Shown here piece by piece: positions 46,567 to 54,915 of a DNA stretch of 64,000 nucleotides. Numbering within the stretch: position 1 is the first letter of the stretch; the number at the start of each line of letters is the position of its first letter. Position numbers and translations under genes: made by a program. The DNA is from Reyranella sp. (GTDB taxonomy: Bacteria > Pseudomonadota > Alphaproteobacteria > Reyranellales > Reyranellaceae), in assembly GCF_017305915.1 (NCBI RefSeq), contig NZ_JAFKJN010000006.1:223502-287501 (forward strand), given 5' to 3'. Below the pieces are notes generated by a model. The model was not told the DNA's origin, ran no database searches, and saw only the letters and a list, made by a program, of their open reading frames with translations.

Positions 46567-48350
46567 AGGCCCTCCTCCCAGCTGCGGGACAGGCGCATGG
46601 CGGACAGGATCAGCCCGACCTGGCTGTAGGTCTGCGGGAAGTTGCCCCACAGCTCGCCGGTCCTGGGATCGATGTCCTCCGACAGCAACCCGACATGGTT
46701 GCGCCGCCCGAGCACGTTGTTGAAGAGTTCAAGCGCTTCAGATCGACGACCGACGCTCGCCAGAGCGTCGATGTACCAGAACGTACAGAGCAGAAAGGCG
46801 TTGGACGGCTTGCCGAAGTCGTCCGCCTCGATGTAGCGCATCAGGAAGCCGTTCCGCATGAGGCGCTTTTCGATCGCGTCCAGGGTCGCGTGGAAGCGCG
46901 GATCGTCCGACGGCAGCAGGCCGATCTCGGGCAGGACCAGGCTCGAGGCATCCGCCATCTCCCGGTCGAGCACGCCCGACAGCCAGCCGTCGGGCATCGT
47001 CGAGCGCTTGAGGATCTCCTGGCGCAGCACGCCGGCCCGCGCCAGCCATTCGCGCGATTCGGAATCGACGCCGACGCGCCGGGCGATCATGCCGAGCCGG
47101 TGTTGCGCGGCCCAGCACATGGCAGCGGAGAAGGTGTGCACCTCCTCGCGCTCGCGGTATTCCCAGAGGCCCGCATCCGGGGTCAACGCGACCTTGTGGG
47201 CTTCGTTCCCGACCACGCAAAGCTGACGATAGAGCTCGACGTCGCCGTGCCGCGGCAGACGCTCGTCCCAGAACATCTGCGCCGCCGTCATCACCATCGA
47301 GCCGTAGGTGTCGTTCTGACGCTGGATGACAGCCGCATTGCCGGTGCGCACCGGGCCGTAGCCGCGATAGCCCGGCAGCGAATCGATCAGCCTTTCCTCG
47401 GTCTCGGTGCCGGGCGCGATCGGGAACAGCGGCGCGATCTCCTCGGGCTCGCCGCGCGAGCTGCCGGCCTCGACGATGTTGACGATGAAGCGCACGAAGC
47501 CCTCCATCGTGCGCGTCGCCGACAGCCGGTTGAGCGCCGTCACGGTGTAGAAGGAATCGCGCAGCCAGGAGAAGCGGTAGTCCCAGGTGCGCGGCGTGCC
47601 GGCCGCTTCCGGGACCGAGGTGGTGAGCGCCGCCAGCACCGCGCCGGTATCCTCGAAACTGCACATCTTGAGGGTGATCGCGGCGCGGATCACCGCGGCC
47701 TGCCAGTCGAACGGAATGTTGAGGTCGCGCACCCAGCTCCACCAGTAGGCCTCGGTCTCGGCGAGGAAGGTGCGGCCGAGCGAATCGGGATTCTCGGTGA
47801 TGCTTTCGTCGGCGCCGACGATCAGGGTGAGTGGCCGGTCGAGCCCGAACTCGCTCTCGTGCAGGATGTGGGTGATCGAGCCGTCGGTGGTGAGCCGCAG
47901 CACCGCGGCATCGCCGACGAAGCGCGCATGGTTGCTGCCGCTGGTGATCGCGGGCTTCAGCGAGCCGTAGTTGAAAGTCGGGCGCAGCCTGATCGTGATC
48001 CGCGGCCGGCCGGCGACCGGCTCGATGCGGCGCACCAGCATCGGCGGCCGGAACATGCGGCCGAAGCGTCGGAAGCGCGGCGCGAAGTCGACGATGCGCG
48101 CCGTGCCGTTGCTGCCCTCGATCGTGGTCTCGAGGATCGCGGTGTTGGGCAGGTAGCGCTGCCGGCCCTCGCCGCCGCCCGCCACGATGGCCTCCATGAA
48201 GCCGCTCTGCGGGTCGGTGCCGCCAAGCAGCGCATTGAACACCGGATCGCCGTCGAGCCGCCCCATGCCGTGCCAGACATGCCGGCCGCGCCGGTCGATC
48301 AGGCTTGCGATCGCGCAGTTGCCGATCACGCCGAGCTCGAGCGTACTCAT
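46551..48350 (-). CDS. Glycoside hydrolase family 15 (glucoamylase/trehalase-like)
   Basis: 599-residue GH15 enzyme. N-terminal beta-sandwich (about 1-210; LGVIGNCAIASLIDRRGRHVWHG) and (alpha/alpha)6 barrel (about 230-599). Catalytic-type acids fall in TWDYRFSWLRDSFY (about 283-296), in the general-acid region GLWEYRERE (about 424), and in SEDIDPRTGELWGNFPQTYSQ (about 560-580, with the base). GH15 proteins next to otsA/otsB in other bacteria include trehalases as well as glucoamylases; which applies here is not readable from the sequence. No signal peptide, so cytoplasmic, where it could recycle trehalose or glycogen fragments. Overlaps otsB by 4 bases. Confidence 0.92.
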   Translation of the reverse strand: MSTLELGVIGNCAIASLIDRRGRHVWHGMGRLDGDPVFNALLGGTDPQSGFMEAIVAGGGEGRQRYLPNTAILETTIEGSNGTARIVDFAPRFRRFGRMFRPPMLVRRIEPVAGRPRITIRLRPTFNYGSLKPAITSGSNHARFVGDAAVLRLTTDGSITHILHESEFGLDRPLTLIVGADESITENPDSLGRTFLAETEAYWWSWVRDLNIPFDWQAAVIRAAITLKMCSFEDTGAVLAALTTSVPEAAGTPRTWDYRFSWLRDSFYTVTALNRLSATRTMEGFVRFIVNIVEAGSSRGEPEEIAPLFPIAPGTETEERLIDSLPGYRGYGPVRTGNAAVIQRQNDTYGSMVMTAAQMFWDERLPRHGDVELYRQLCVVGNEAHKVALTPDAGLWEYREREEVHTFSAAMCWAAQHRLGMIARRVGVDSESREWLARAGVLRQEILKRSTMPDGWLSGVLDREMADASSLVLPEIGLLPSDDPRFHATLDAIEKRLMRNGFLMRYIEADDFGKPSNAFLLCTFWYIDALASVGRRSEALELFNNVLGRRNHVGLLSEDIDPRTGELWGNFPQTYSQVGLILSAMRLSRSWEEGLWHAS

Positions 48351-49102
48351 GGGGCGGGACCTGCCGGCGCGGACTGCGATGGCAGGCCGTCCATGCGCTC
48401 CATGCCGTGGGTCAGCCAGGCGCGCACGTTGGCGGGATCGCCGCCGAACACCTCGGCGACGCGCAGGCCCATGCCGCCGAAGCGGCGCGCCATCGACATG
48501 CCGGCCTCGTCGGTGAAGTCGTCGCCGACGAAGATCGGCCGGCGGCCATGGAACGGCGCATGCTCCATCAGCCGCTCGACCGCATCGCCCTTCGACGCCG
48601 CGCGCAGGCCGATCTCGACCGCCTCGCGCGCCGGGATCAGGCGGAACCAGGGATGGTCGGCCGGCACCAGGCTGCGCGCCAGTTCCCACACCTCGGATTC
48701 GCGCTCAGGCGCCAGACGATAGTGAACGGTGAGGCCGTGCGGCTTGGGCTCGATACGCACGCCGGGCCAGCGCTCGGCCGCGTCGCCGAGCGCCAGCCGC
48801 CAGCCGTCGGGTACGGCAATGCCGACCGGCAGCTCCTGCAAGGTGCCGTCGGCGAAGCGCACGGTGACGCCATGCTCACCTGCGGCGGAGGCCCGGAAAG
48901 GCATGAGCAGCCGGTCGATCTGGCGGAGCGGCCGGCCACTCACGATGGCGACGGCGCCTTCGAGCTGGTGATGGAGGTGCGACAGCAGGGACGGCAGGGA
49001 CGGCGGGACCACGACCGATTCCGGAGTGGCCGCGATCTCGACCAGGGTGCCGTCGAAATCCAGAAACAGCGCGGTTTTCCGGTCCAGCTCCGGTGGAGTC
49101 AT
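48347..49102 (-). CDS. otsB: Trehalose-6-phosphate phosphatase
   Basis: 251-residue HAD-superfamily phosphatase that converts trehalose 6-phosphate to trehalose. LFLDFDGTLVEIA (motif I, D-x-D at about 15-17), VAIVSGRPL (motif II, about 52-60), AEHG-type GEHGVTVRF, and motif IV FVGDDFTDEAGM (about 193-204). The start at 49102 (MTPPELDRKTALFL) is preferred; an in-frame upstream ATG at 49183 adds residues unlike the family. Its end overlaps the GH15 gene by 4 bases. First of the trehalose operon. Confidence 0.94.
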   Translation of the reverse strand: MTPPELDRKTALFLDFDGTLVEIAATPESVVVPPSLPSLLSHLHHQLEGAVAIVSGRPLRQIDRLLMPFRASAAGEHGVTVRFADGTLQELPVGIAVPDGWRLALGDAAERWPGVRIEPKPHGLTVHYRLAPERESEVWELARSLVPADHPWFRLIPAREAVEIGLRAASKGDAVERLMEHAPFHGRRPIFVGDDFTDEAGMSMARRFGGMGLRVAEVFGGDPANVRAWLTHGMERMDGLPSQSAPAGPAP

Positions 49103-49231
49103 GTCGGCGAGGCCCTTTGCGCGTTGAATCGGTCGTCCGGACGCGAGCGGCCACGCCGCGCTGCGCGGTTGACTAACGCGCAAGGGGCCAGAGAGTTGCG
49201 TTACCGAACCGTTTCAACAGGAAACGCTCGA

Positions 49232-49261
49232 GCGTATTCCGTCCGATCGGACGGAATACGC
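49232..49261. repeat. Perfect 30-bp palindrome
   Basis: 15-bp arms meet without a loop; left arm begins gcgtattccgtccga. It lies between the DUF1127 gene and otsB, surrounded by tttcc/ggaaac motifs (49210-49290) that make a larger imperfect inverted structure. No T-run follows. Confidence 0.92.
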
Positions 49262-49292
49262 CCTGTCCGCGCGTTTCCCATCGGAAACCGCT

Positions 49293-49535
49293 TTAGCGCA
49301 GCGGGCCCATTTCCTGCCAGAAGGCCTTGCCGGACTCGTAGGCTGCGGCCGCCGGCGAGATGCCGGCATCGCGCAGACTGCGCGCATCCATCTGGGCGAG
49401 GCAGCGGCGCATGTCGCGGCGCTGGCGCCACAGTTCCAGGGTGAAGGCGGCGCGCTGGCGCCAGGACGGCTTGTCGGCGGGCGAGACGTAGAGGTCGGTG
49501 GCGCCGAGGAGGCGGTCGCGGGACTGGTAGCTCAT
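49293..49535 (-). CDS. DUF1127 family small protein
   Basis: 80-residue protein with the arginine-rich C-terminal DUF1127 motif: LWRQRRDMRRCLAQMDARSLRDAGIS (about 42-67), then EMGPLR. DUF1127 (YjiS-like) proteins of alphaproteobacteria are small, abundant, and in Agrobacterium and Rhodobacter related to RNA turnover and phosphate or stress responses. Start at 49535 set by GGAGGAGG 6 bases upstream. Single-gene unit between a 30-bp palindrome and the divergent aminotransferase gene. Confidence 0.85.
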   Translation of the reverse strand: MSYQSRDRLLGATDLYVSPADKPSWRQRAAFTLELWRQRRDMRRCLAQMDARSLRDAGISPAAAAYESGKAFWQEMGPLR

Positions 49536-49691
49536 CTTTCCCTCCTCCAAGAGGTGACGGAGCGAACATGGTCCCGGGCAAGAGGGCTCTCAATTACACG
49601 CGAGGTAATCGTCCAAGAGTCCTTCTCATGCCGCACGGCAGAAAACTTGGCGTCGACCGCGTGCTATGCTTTCGCGAGAAAAGGAGTTCGC

Positions 49692-50843
49692 ATGCTGCCG
49701 TCCCAACGCGCCCTGTTCGACATGCCGCGCGATGTCTGTTTCATGAATGCTGCAGCCTGGAGCCCGCTGCCGCTGGCCTCGCAGGAGGCCGGCCGTGCCG
49801 CGGTCGGACGCAAGGGCCAGCCGTGGAAACTGCCGGACGGCTTCCAGCGCGAGCAGTACGAGCGCACGCGCAAGGCGGCGGCGGCGCTGATCGGTGCCGA
49901 GCCCGATGATGTGGCGCTCATTTCCTCGGTCGGCTACGGCGTCTCAACCGCGGGCAAGGTGCTCACCCTGCCGCGCGGCACGCGGGTGATCGTGCTGGAG
50001 AACGACCACACCTCGCCGGTGCTGGAGTGGCATGCACGCGCCGCGGCCGGCGGCTACACCGTCGACACGGTGAAGCAGCCGGCGGACGGCGACTGGACCT
50101 CGGCCGTGCTCGAGGCGATCGAGCGCGCGGGTGGCGCACCGGTGTCGCTGGCGTCGATCTCGTCGGTGCACTGGTCGGATGGCGGCGCGCTCGACATTCC
50201 GCGCATCCGCGCTGTCCTCAAGAAGCAGGGCGCGGCGCTGCTGGTCGACGCCACGCACGACGCGGGCGTGCGTCACATCGACGTCAAGACGCTCGATCCC
50301 GACTTCCTGATCTTCCCGACCTACAAGTGGGTGCTGGGACCCTACGGCCGCGCCTTCATGTACGTCGCCAAGCGCCATCAGCACGGCGTGCCGCTCGAGC
50401 AGACCGCCGGTGCGCGCAAGGCGGTGAATGCCGAGGACACGATCTATTTCCGCGACACGTCCTACCGCGACGACGCGCGGCGCTACGACATGGGCGAACG
50501 CGACCATTTCATCAGCATGGAGATGGCAGCGATCGGCATGGAGATGATGGCGGGCTGGGGCAACGATGCGATCGTCGCGCGGCTCTCGATGCTCACCGGC
50601 AAGCTGGCCGATGGCCTCGGCAATCTCGGCGTCGGCGTGCTCGATCCCAAGGTGCGCGCGCCGCACATCCTGTGCGTCAGCTTCCCCAAGGGCATGGCGC
50701 CAGACCTGCCCAAGCGACTCGCCGCGGCGGGCGTGCACGCGGCGCCGCGCCTCGGCCGCCTGCGCATCAGCCCGCACGTCTATAACGACGAGCAGGACGT
50801 CGAGCGCTTCATCGAGGTGTTTCGCAAGGTCGCATTGCCCTGA
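49692..50843 (+). CDS. Class V aminotransferase-fold PLP enzyme
   Basis: 383-residue PLP-dependent enzyme of the class V (cysteine desulfurase/kynureninase-like) fold. NAAAWSPLP (about 19-27) is the entry motif, SSVGYGVSTAGKVL (about 78-91) the phosphate-binding loop, LLVDATHDAGVRHIDV (about 188-203, D of the pyridine-N pair), and PTYKWVLGPYGRAFMYV (about 211-227) holds the Schiff-base lysine K214. The start at 49692 is set by AAGGAG 5 bases upstream; the longer reading from 49554 has unlike codon use. It ends inside the start of the convergent DUF4345-like gene (35-base overlap). Reaction unknown (lyase or transaminase). Confidence 0.9.
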   Translation: MLPSQRALFDMPRDVCFMNAAAWSPLPLASQEAGRAAVGRKGQPWKLPDGFQREQYERTRKAAAALIGAEPDDVALISSVGYGVSTAGKVLTLPRGTRVIVLENDHTSPVLEWHARAAAGGYTVDTVKQPADGDWTSAVLEAIERAGGAPVSLASISSVHWSDGGALDIPRIRAVLKKQGAALLVDATHDAGVRHIDVKTLDPDFLIFPTYKWVLGPYGRAFMYVAKRHQHGVPLEQTAGARKAVNAEDTIYFRDTSYRDDARRYDMGERDHFISMEMAAIGMEMMAGWGNDAIVARLSMLTGKLADGLGNLGVGVLDPKVRAPHILCVSFPKGMAPDLPKRLAAAGVHAAPRLGRLRISPHVYNDEQDVERFIEVFRKVALP

Positions 50844-51249
50844 GTCGTCGGCGGCGCTCCAAATGGACGCCCATGAGGGAGAGTGCTGCGATCGCCAGCT
50901 CCGGAACGATGATGTGCATGCTCTGGGTTAGTGTGCCGTCATGCAGCGCGCCATAGAGCCGAAGCACGAGCAGGACAGCCGCGACCGTCGCAACCAGCCC
51001 GAGAGCTGGAAGGAGTCGGTGGGCCGAGAATAGCGAGAACGCCAAGATCGCAGCGAGGCTCAGGGGAAAGCCGCCAATCCCGGCGCGGGCGTTGGTGTAG
51101 CCCACCGCGGTCTGCAAGACGAAGCCTGCCCCCGCGGCGGCATGCATTGGATCGAGCACGAACCGCAGCCCGATCATCGTGAACAGGACGGCGACGGCGA
51201 AAATGGTAAGCCGCGCCAACCACAGCGAAACCGTCGAAGAATTCATCAT
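50809..51249 (-). CDS. Small integral membrane protein, DUF4345-like
   Basis: 146-residue protein with four helices: about 7-30 (LWLARLTIFAVAVLFTMIGL), 42-62, 64-82 (GFPLSLAAILAFSLFS), and 84-100 / 110-128. NARAGIGGFPLSLAAILAF resembles the DUF4345 region (dR..yGG..l). The C-terminus is basic (ERRRRLRAMRPC). It is the last gene in the TetR-flanked operon (cytochrome b561, VOC, SDR) and overlaps the SDR stop by 4 bases. Its 3' end overlaps the convergent aminotransferase. Confidence 0.72.
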   Translation of the reverse strand: MMNSSTVSLWLARLTIFAVAVLFTMIGLRFVLDPMHAAAGAGFVLQTAVGYTNARAGIGGFPLSLAAILAFSLFSAHRLLPALGLVATVAAVLLVLRLYGALHDGTLTQSMHIIVPELAIAALSLMGVHLERRRRLRAMRPCETPR

Positions 51250-52115
51250 GTGCTCCCCGAATGACCATGCGCGACGCCATCAGGCAGTCCCGCAAGTTTG
51301 GCGCAGATTTGCCAGAGCCTGTCCGCCACGCCGGCGTCGTGGGTCACCGGCTTGGTCGGTCGGATCCGCTGTCTAAGAAAGAAGCAGCCCGACAGAGCCG
51401 CCACGTCCGGCGACGACGCAAGATGGACGATCGTCCGCGCGCCGACATCGGGCCCGGGGAACAGCGGCTTGACCAGCAGGGGGATCAGCCGGGCCGGCCC
51501 GCGGATGCCGTGGCCGAAGCGCGTCCGGGTCGGCCCGGGGCTCATGCAGTTCGCCGTCACGCCCCGGCCCTGCAGGCGCCGCGCCAAGTCGAAGGTGAAG
51601 ATGATGTTCTCGAGCTTCGATCGAAAGTAGGCGCTCAGGGCGCCGTAACGCTTCTCCCCCTGAAGATTGTCGAAGTCGAGCTGGGACAGAAAGCTCTCCG
51701 CCGCAACATTGACGATGCGGCTGCATGCGGTCGCCAGAATGAGATCGAGCAGCAGGTTGGTCAGCAGGAACGGTCCGACGTGGTTGGTCGCAAAGGTCCG
51801 TTCGATGCCGTCCGGCGTAAGCTCGCGGCGATCGAAAATTGCTCCGGCATTGTTGACCAGTACGTCCAGCCGGTCGGCGCGCCGCAGCACCTCGTCCGCC
51901 AGCGTGCGAACGCTCGACTGCGAGCTCATGTCGCCCAGCAGCAGCTCGGGGGCGAGCCCCGTCGCCTGCCGTGCAACCTCGGCCTGCGCGTGGAGGCCGC
52001 GCCCGGAGTTTCGACAGACCATGAGTACGCGCGCGCCGGCGCGCGCCAGTTCGCGCGCCGTCACGAAGCCCAGACCGCTGTTGGCGCCGGTGACGAGGAC
52101 TGTCTTGCCGCGCAT
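51246..52115 (-). CDS. SDR family oxidoreductase (retinol-dehydrogenase-like)
   Basis: 289-residue short-chain dehydrogenase of the retinol dehydrogenase/protochlorophyllide reductase-like branch. It has TGANSGLGFVTARELARAGA (about 7-26), NNAGAIFDRRELTPDGIERTFATNHVGPFLL (about 87-117) as in that branch, catalytic AAESF and YFRSK (Y-x3-K at about 163-167), and SPGPTRTRFG. It starts MRGKTVLVTGA. Coupled with the DUF4345-like gene (4-base overlap) and 4 bases after the VOC gene. It would reduce or oxidise a lipophilic carbonyl. Confidence 0.9.
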   Translation of the reverse strand: MRGKTVLVTGANSGLGFVTARELARAGARVLMVCRNSGRGLHAQAEVARQATGLAPELLLGDMSSQSSVRTLADEVLRRADRLDVLVNNAGAIFDRRELTPDGIERTFATNHVGPFLLTNLLLDLILATACSRIVNVAAESFLSQLDFDNLQGEKRYGALSAYFRSKLENIIFTFDLARRLQGRGVTANCMSPGPTRTRFGHGIRGPARLIPLLVKPLFPGPDVGARTIVHLASSPDVAALSGCFFLRQRIRPTKPVTHDAGVADRLWQICAKLAGLPDGVAHGHSGST

Positions 52116-52119
52116 GGCG

Positions 52120-52509
52120 TCACTCGTTCGCCGGCTGCCTCGGGTCGGTGAACATGTTGATGAGATTGCCGTCAGGATCGCGGAACAGGATTGACTTGGT
52201 GCCCCACGGCATCGTCTTCGGCGGCTGGACCCAGTCGGCGACCTTGGGCTTCAACCGGGCATACTCGGCATCGACATCGTCGACCTCGAAATCGAGCACC
52301 AGCGACCGGTTGGCGGCGGCCGCCAGCGTGTCGGCGCCATATACGCGCGTGACCGTCGTCGCCACGATCGCCAGGCCGGCGCAGGGATTGTGTTGGAACT
52401 CGACATAGCCGGCGTTCAGGACCTCGGCCTTGGCCCCCGTGAGCATCTCGTAGAAGCCGGTCAGGCGCTCGACATCCTCGGTGACCAAGCGCGATTGCTT
52501 GAGGTTCAT
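52120..52509 (-). CDS. VOC family (glyoxalase/bleomycin resistance-like) protein
   Basis: 129-residue VOC superfamily protein, one beta-alpha-beta-beta-beta module pair. NLKQSRLVTEDVERLTGFYEMLTGAKAE (about 2-29), LVLDFEVDDVDAEYARLK and ILFRDPDGNLINMF (about 108-121) are the usual strands. Metal positions are not clearly kept (E in the first strand is absent), so it may be a binding or non-metal member. Start at 52509 set by GGAGAC 6 bases upstream and a 4-base overlap with cytochrome b561. Confidence 0.88.
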   Translation of the reverse strand: MNLKQSRLVTEDVERLTGFYEMLTGAKAEVLNAGYVEFQHNPCAGLAIVATTVTRVYGADTLAAAANRSLVLDFEVDDVDAEYARLKPKVADWVQPPKTMPWGTKSILFRDPDGNLINMFTDPRQPANE

Positions 52510-53096
52510 GACTTGTCTCCTGCTGGGGTTGCGAACTCGCGGCTTTCGAGAGGGCGCGCACGGCGCGCGCCGAACCGCATGCGGCGCAGCAGGCCATCGC
52601 GCAGGACGAACGTGTGATAGAGCGCGCCGGCGACATGCAGCACGATCAACGTCATCAAGCCGCGCGACACCAAGTAATGCACCGTGCGGACAGGAAAGAC
52701 CCAGAAATCGGCCGGCAACGCGCCGTGGCCGGCATAGAGGATCGCCGGCAGGTGCGCCTGAAGCGCCAGGACGAGGCCGCTGCCGCCCTGGGCGATCACC
52801 AGCACGTACAACAGGCGATGCGACAGCCAGGCCAGGCGATCGAGCGAGCGAACGCCGGTCGACGGATCGGCCGGCCGGTCGGTCCGCGCGCGAACCAGCA
52901 GGCGCACCAGCATGAGCAGCAGAATGAATCCACCGCCGGCGACGTGGCTGCGCAGGGCCTCGAGCTTCATCGGATCGGAGTTGGGAATCCGCACCATGAC
53001 CAGCGAGCCCAACGCCAGCGCCGCCACGATCAGGACGGCCAGGACCCAATGCAGCCCGACCAGCAGCGGGTGGTATCGCGAGACGGCCTTGGACAT
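52506..53096 (-). CDS. Cytochrome b561
   Basis: 196-residue di-heme inner-membrane cytochrome b561 (YodB/CybB type) that carries electrons between quinol and periplasmic acceptors. Four helices; heme-ligand histidines H16 (LLVGLHWVLAVL), H51 (LRSHVAGGG), H140 (RTVHYLVSR) and H155/H161 (IVLHVAGALYH). YHPLLVGLHWVLAVL is the usual N-terminus. The start lacks a strong Shine-Dalgarno. A perfect AT-rich palindrome (53130-53147) lies 34 bases upstream. First gene of the b561-VOC-SDR-DUF4345 operon and downstream of the TetR gene. Confidence 0.9.
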   Translation of the reverse strand: MSKAVSRYHPLLVGLHWVLAVLIVAALALGSLVMVRIPNSDPMKLEALRSHVAGGGFILLLMLVRLLVRARTDRPADPSTGVRSLDRLAWLSHRLLYVLVIAQGGSGLVLALQAHLPAILYAGHGALPADFWVFPVRTVHYLVSRGLMTLIVLHVAGALYHTFVLRDGLLRRMRFGARRARPLESREFATPAGDKS

Positions 53097-53129
53097 GCGC
53101 CGAACCTAGGAATGGCCGGCATTCTAGTC

Positions 53130-53147
53130 AAATTCAAATTTGAATTT
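53130..53147. promoter_or_regulatory. Perfect 18-bp AT-rich palindrome, probable operator
   Basis: aaattcaaatttgaattt reads the same on both strands, in a genome otherwise very GC-rich. It sits just upstream of the cytochrome b561 start, next to a possible minus-strand -10 box TAGAAT (53121-53126). Position between a TetR gene and the operon fits a regulator binding site. Confidence 0.65.
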
Positions 53148-53183
53148 TATCGTTCACAAAGAATTGCCTTCAAACTGCGGAGA

Positions 53184-53867
53184 TCATTTCCTAGCGGCCC
53201 TCGCGCGCGAATGGGCGCTCGCTGCAAGGCCGGCCAGCGCATAGCGCACGAGCTGGCCGGCCAACGCCCGGCTGTTCTCCGGCGCGAGGTCGAGCGCCGG
53301 CAGGGCGCGCTGCAGCATCCGGCGATCGACGAGGATCAGGGTACAGATCGGCGCCATCAAGCTGAGGCAGGCGGTCGCGAGCGCCGGATCGTCCTCGGGA
53401 AGCTTCATCAACTGGCTGGCGAGGCGGCGCATGAGGCGTGCCCGCGGCACGGCGAATTTCTCTTTGATCGCCTCCGCGGTTGGCGAGCACGAGATCAGGT
53501 CCCGCCCGAACAACCGCACCGCCCAGGACGGCCCGGCGGCTCCGAGCAGCGCCTGCACGATCACGCCGAGCGCCGCTTCGAGGCGGTCGCGCGGATCGTC
53601 CTTACCCTCGACGGCGCGGGCGATCGCCTGTGCCGAGAAGATGCGCTTGCGCGCTTCCTCGAGCGCCGCGTCGTACAGCGGCTCGATGCCGCCAAAATGA
53701 TAGTTCACCGCCGCGGTGTTGGTACCGGCGCGCTTGCAGATCTCCTTGGCGGTCGCCCGCTCGTAGCCTTTGTCGGCGAACACCTGGCCGGCCGCCTCGA
53801 TCAGCTCCTGCCGGGTACTCGGGCGATCCTTGCCGTTGACGGCTTGGCCTCTTCGTCTTGTCTTCAT
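53184..53867 (-). CDS. TetR family transcriptional regulator (CerR-type C-terminal domain)
   Basis: 227-residue TetR-family regulator. Helix-turn-helix about 17-62 (TRQELIEAAGQVFADKGYERATAKEICKRAG-type, then TNTAAVNYHFGG), with a CerR/DUF1956-like ligand-binding domain after it (LEEARKRIFSAQAIA... APICTLILVDRRMLQ). The start at 53867 (MKTRRRGQ) is preferred: the extra codons to the ATG at 53900 are AT-rich and look like promoter. Divergent from the Bug gene at 53942 and upstream of the b561 operon on the same strand. It may control either; the operator at 53130 is the better candidate. Confidence 0.9.
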   Translation of the reverse strand: MKTRRRGQAVNGKDRPSTRQELIEAAGQVFADKGYERATAKEICKRAGTNTAAVNYHFGGIEPLYDAALEEARKRIFSAQAIARAVEGKDDPRDRLEAALGVIVQALLGAAGPSWAVRLFGRDLISCSPTAEAIKEKFAVPRARLMRRLASQLMKLPEDDPALATACLSLMAPICTLILVDRRMLQRALPALDLAPENSRALAGQLVRYALAGLAASAHSRARAARK

Positions 53868-53941
53868 AACTAAAAATATAGCAGACCCTGCGCGATCCAT
53901 CGTTTCCCCAAAGCGTCCAACGCCTTAGCATCCGCGCCAAC
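53868..53941. promoter_or_regulatory. Divergent promoter region between the TetR and Bug genes
   Basis: 74 bases. It has a minus-strand AT-rich box TATATTTTTAG next to the TetR start and a short inverted repeat gcgt-cca-acgc (53913-53923) towards the Bug gene. A separate operator was not identified. Confidence 0.45.
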
Positions 53942-54898
53942 GTGACAGTTCTTCGACGAAGTTTGCTAGTGGCCGCGCTGGGCGTGCCGCAATCGCGCGC
54001 CCAGGGCAAGTATCCCGAGCGGCCGATCCGCTTGATCGTGCCCTTTCCGCCGGGCGGGGGCGTCGACCTGACGGCGCGCCTGCTGGCGGAGCCGCTCGCC
54101 AAGGCGCTTGGCCAGACCATCGTGGTCGAGAACAAGGGCGGCGCCGGCGGGCTGATCGGCGTCGAGGCGATGTCGCGTGCGGCGCCGGACGGCTACACGC
54201 TCGCCGTCACCGGCGTCAGCAGCATGAGCGCGGGCCCTCACCTGCGCGGCGACAAACTGCCGTTCGATCCGATGGCCTTCAGCCACATCACGCGGCTGGT
54301 GCGCATGCCGCTGATCCTGGCGGTGCGCAACGACTTGCCGGCGAAGACCCTGCCCGAGTTCATGGCGCTGGCCCAGAAGAGTGAGATCCGCTGGGCTTCG
54401 GGCGGCATCGGCACCAGCCAGCATCTGGGCGGCGAGCTGTTCGCGCAGATGTCCGGCCTGAAGATGGTCCACGTCCCCTACCGCGGCACCGGGCCTGCGC
54501 TCAATGACCTCGCGGCCGGTGTGGTCGATGCCTATTTCGGCGATCCGGCGACGCTCGGCATCATCAAGGGCGGCAAGGCGCGCGCCATGGCGGTGACGTC
54601 GGGCGAGCGCTGGTCGGTGCTGCCCGATGTCCCCACGCTCGGTGAGGCGGTGCCCGCCTACGAGGCGTGGAACTGGTATGGGCTCGACGGGCCGCCCGGC
54701 ATTCCGGCGCCGATCGTCACGCGCTTGTCGGAAGCGGTGAACAAGGTGATGGCCGACGACACGACGCGGAAGAAGTACGACGACAACGGCCTGCATCCCG
54801 CGACGCTCAGTCATGACGACTATGTCGCCTTCATCAAGCGCGATTCGGAAGTCTGGGGTAAGGTCATCCGAACGGGTAACATCAAGCCCGACGACTGA
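53942..54898 (+). CDS. Bug/TctC family periplasmic substrate-binding protein
   Basis: 318-residue TTT-type binding protein. Signal region about 1-21 (MTVLRRSLLVAALGVPQSRAQ; with RR it could be Tat-like but is short). Mature part YPERPIRLIVPFPPGGGVDLTARLLAEPL and VENKGGAGGLIGVEAMSRAAPDGYTL are the family signature. GTG start at 53942. First gene of the plus-strand sugar-acid operon (lactonase, two MFS, TarD-type dehydratase), so its ligand may be the operon's carboxylate, perhaps for sensing, since the import is likely by the MFS proteins. Confidence 0.92.
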   Translation: MTVLRRSLLVAALGVPQSRAQGKYPERPIRLIVPFPPGGGVDLTARLLAEPLAKALGQTIVVENKGGAGGLIGVEAMSRAAPDGYTLAVTGVSSMSAGPHLRGDKLPFDPMAFSHITRLVRMPLILAVRNDLPAKTLPEFMALAQKSEIRWASGGIGTSQHLGGELFAQMSGLKMVHVPYRGTGPALNDLAAGVVDAYFGDPATLGIIKGGKARAMAVTSGERWSVLPDVPTLGEAVPAYEAWNWYGLDGPPGIPAPIVTRLSEAVNKVMADDTTRKKYDDNGLHPATLSHDDYVAFIKRDSEVWGKVIRTGNIKPDD

Positions 54899-54915
54899 AG
54901 AGGGGAAACCGAAAG

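Noticed and set aside
49652..49680. Promoter ttggcg...tatgct before the aminotransferase
   Set aside because: The spacer is about 12 bases, too short for a standard sigma-70 promoter.
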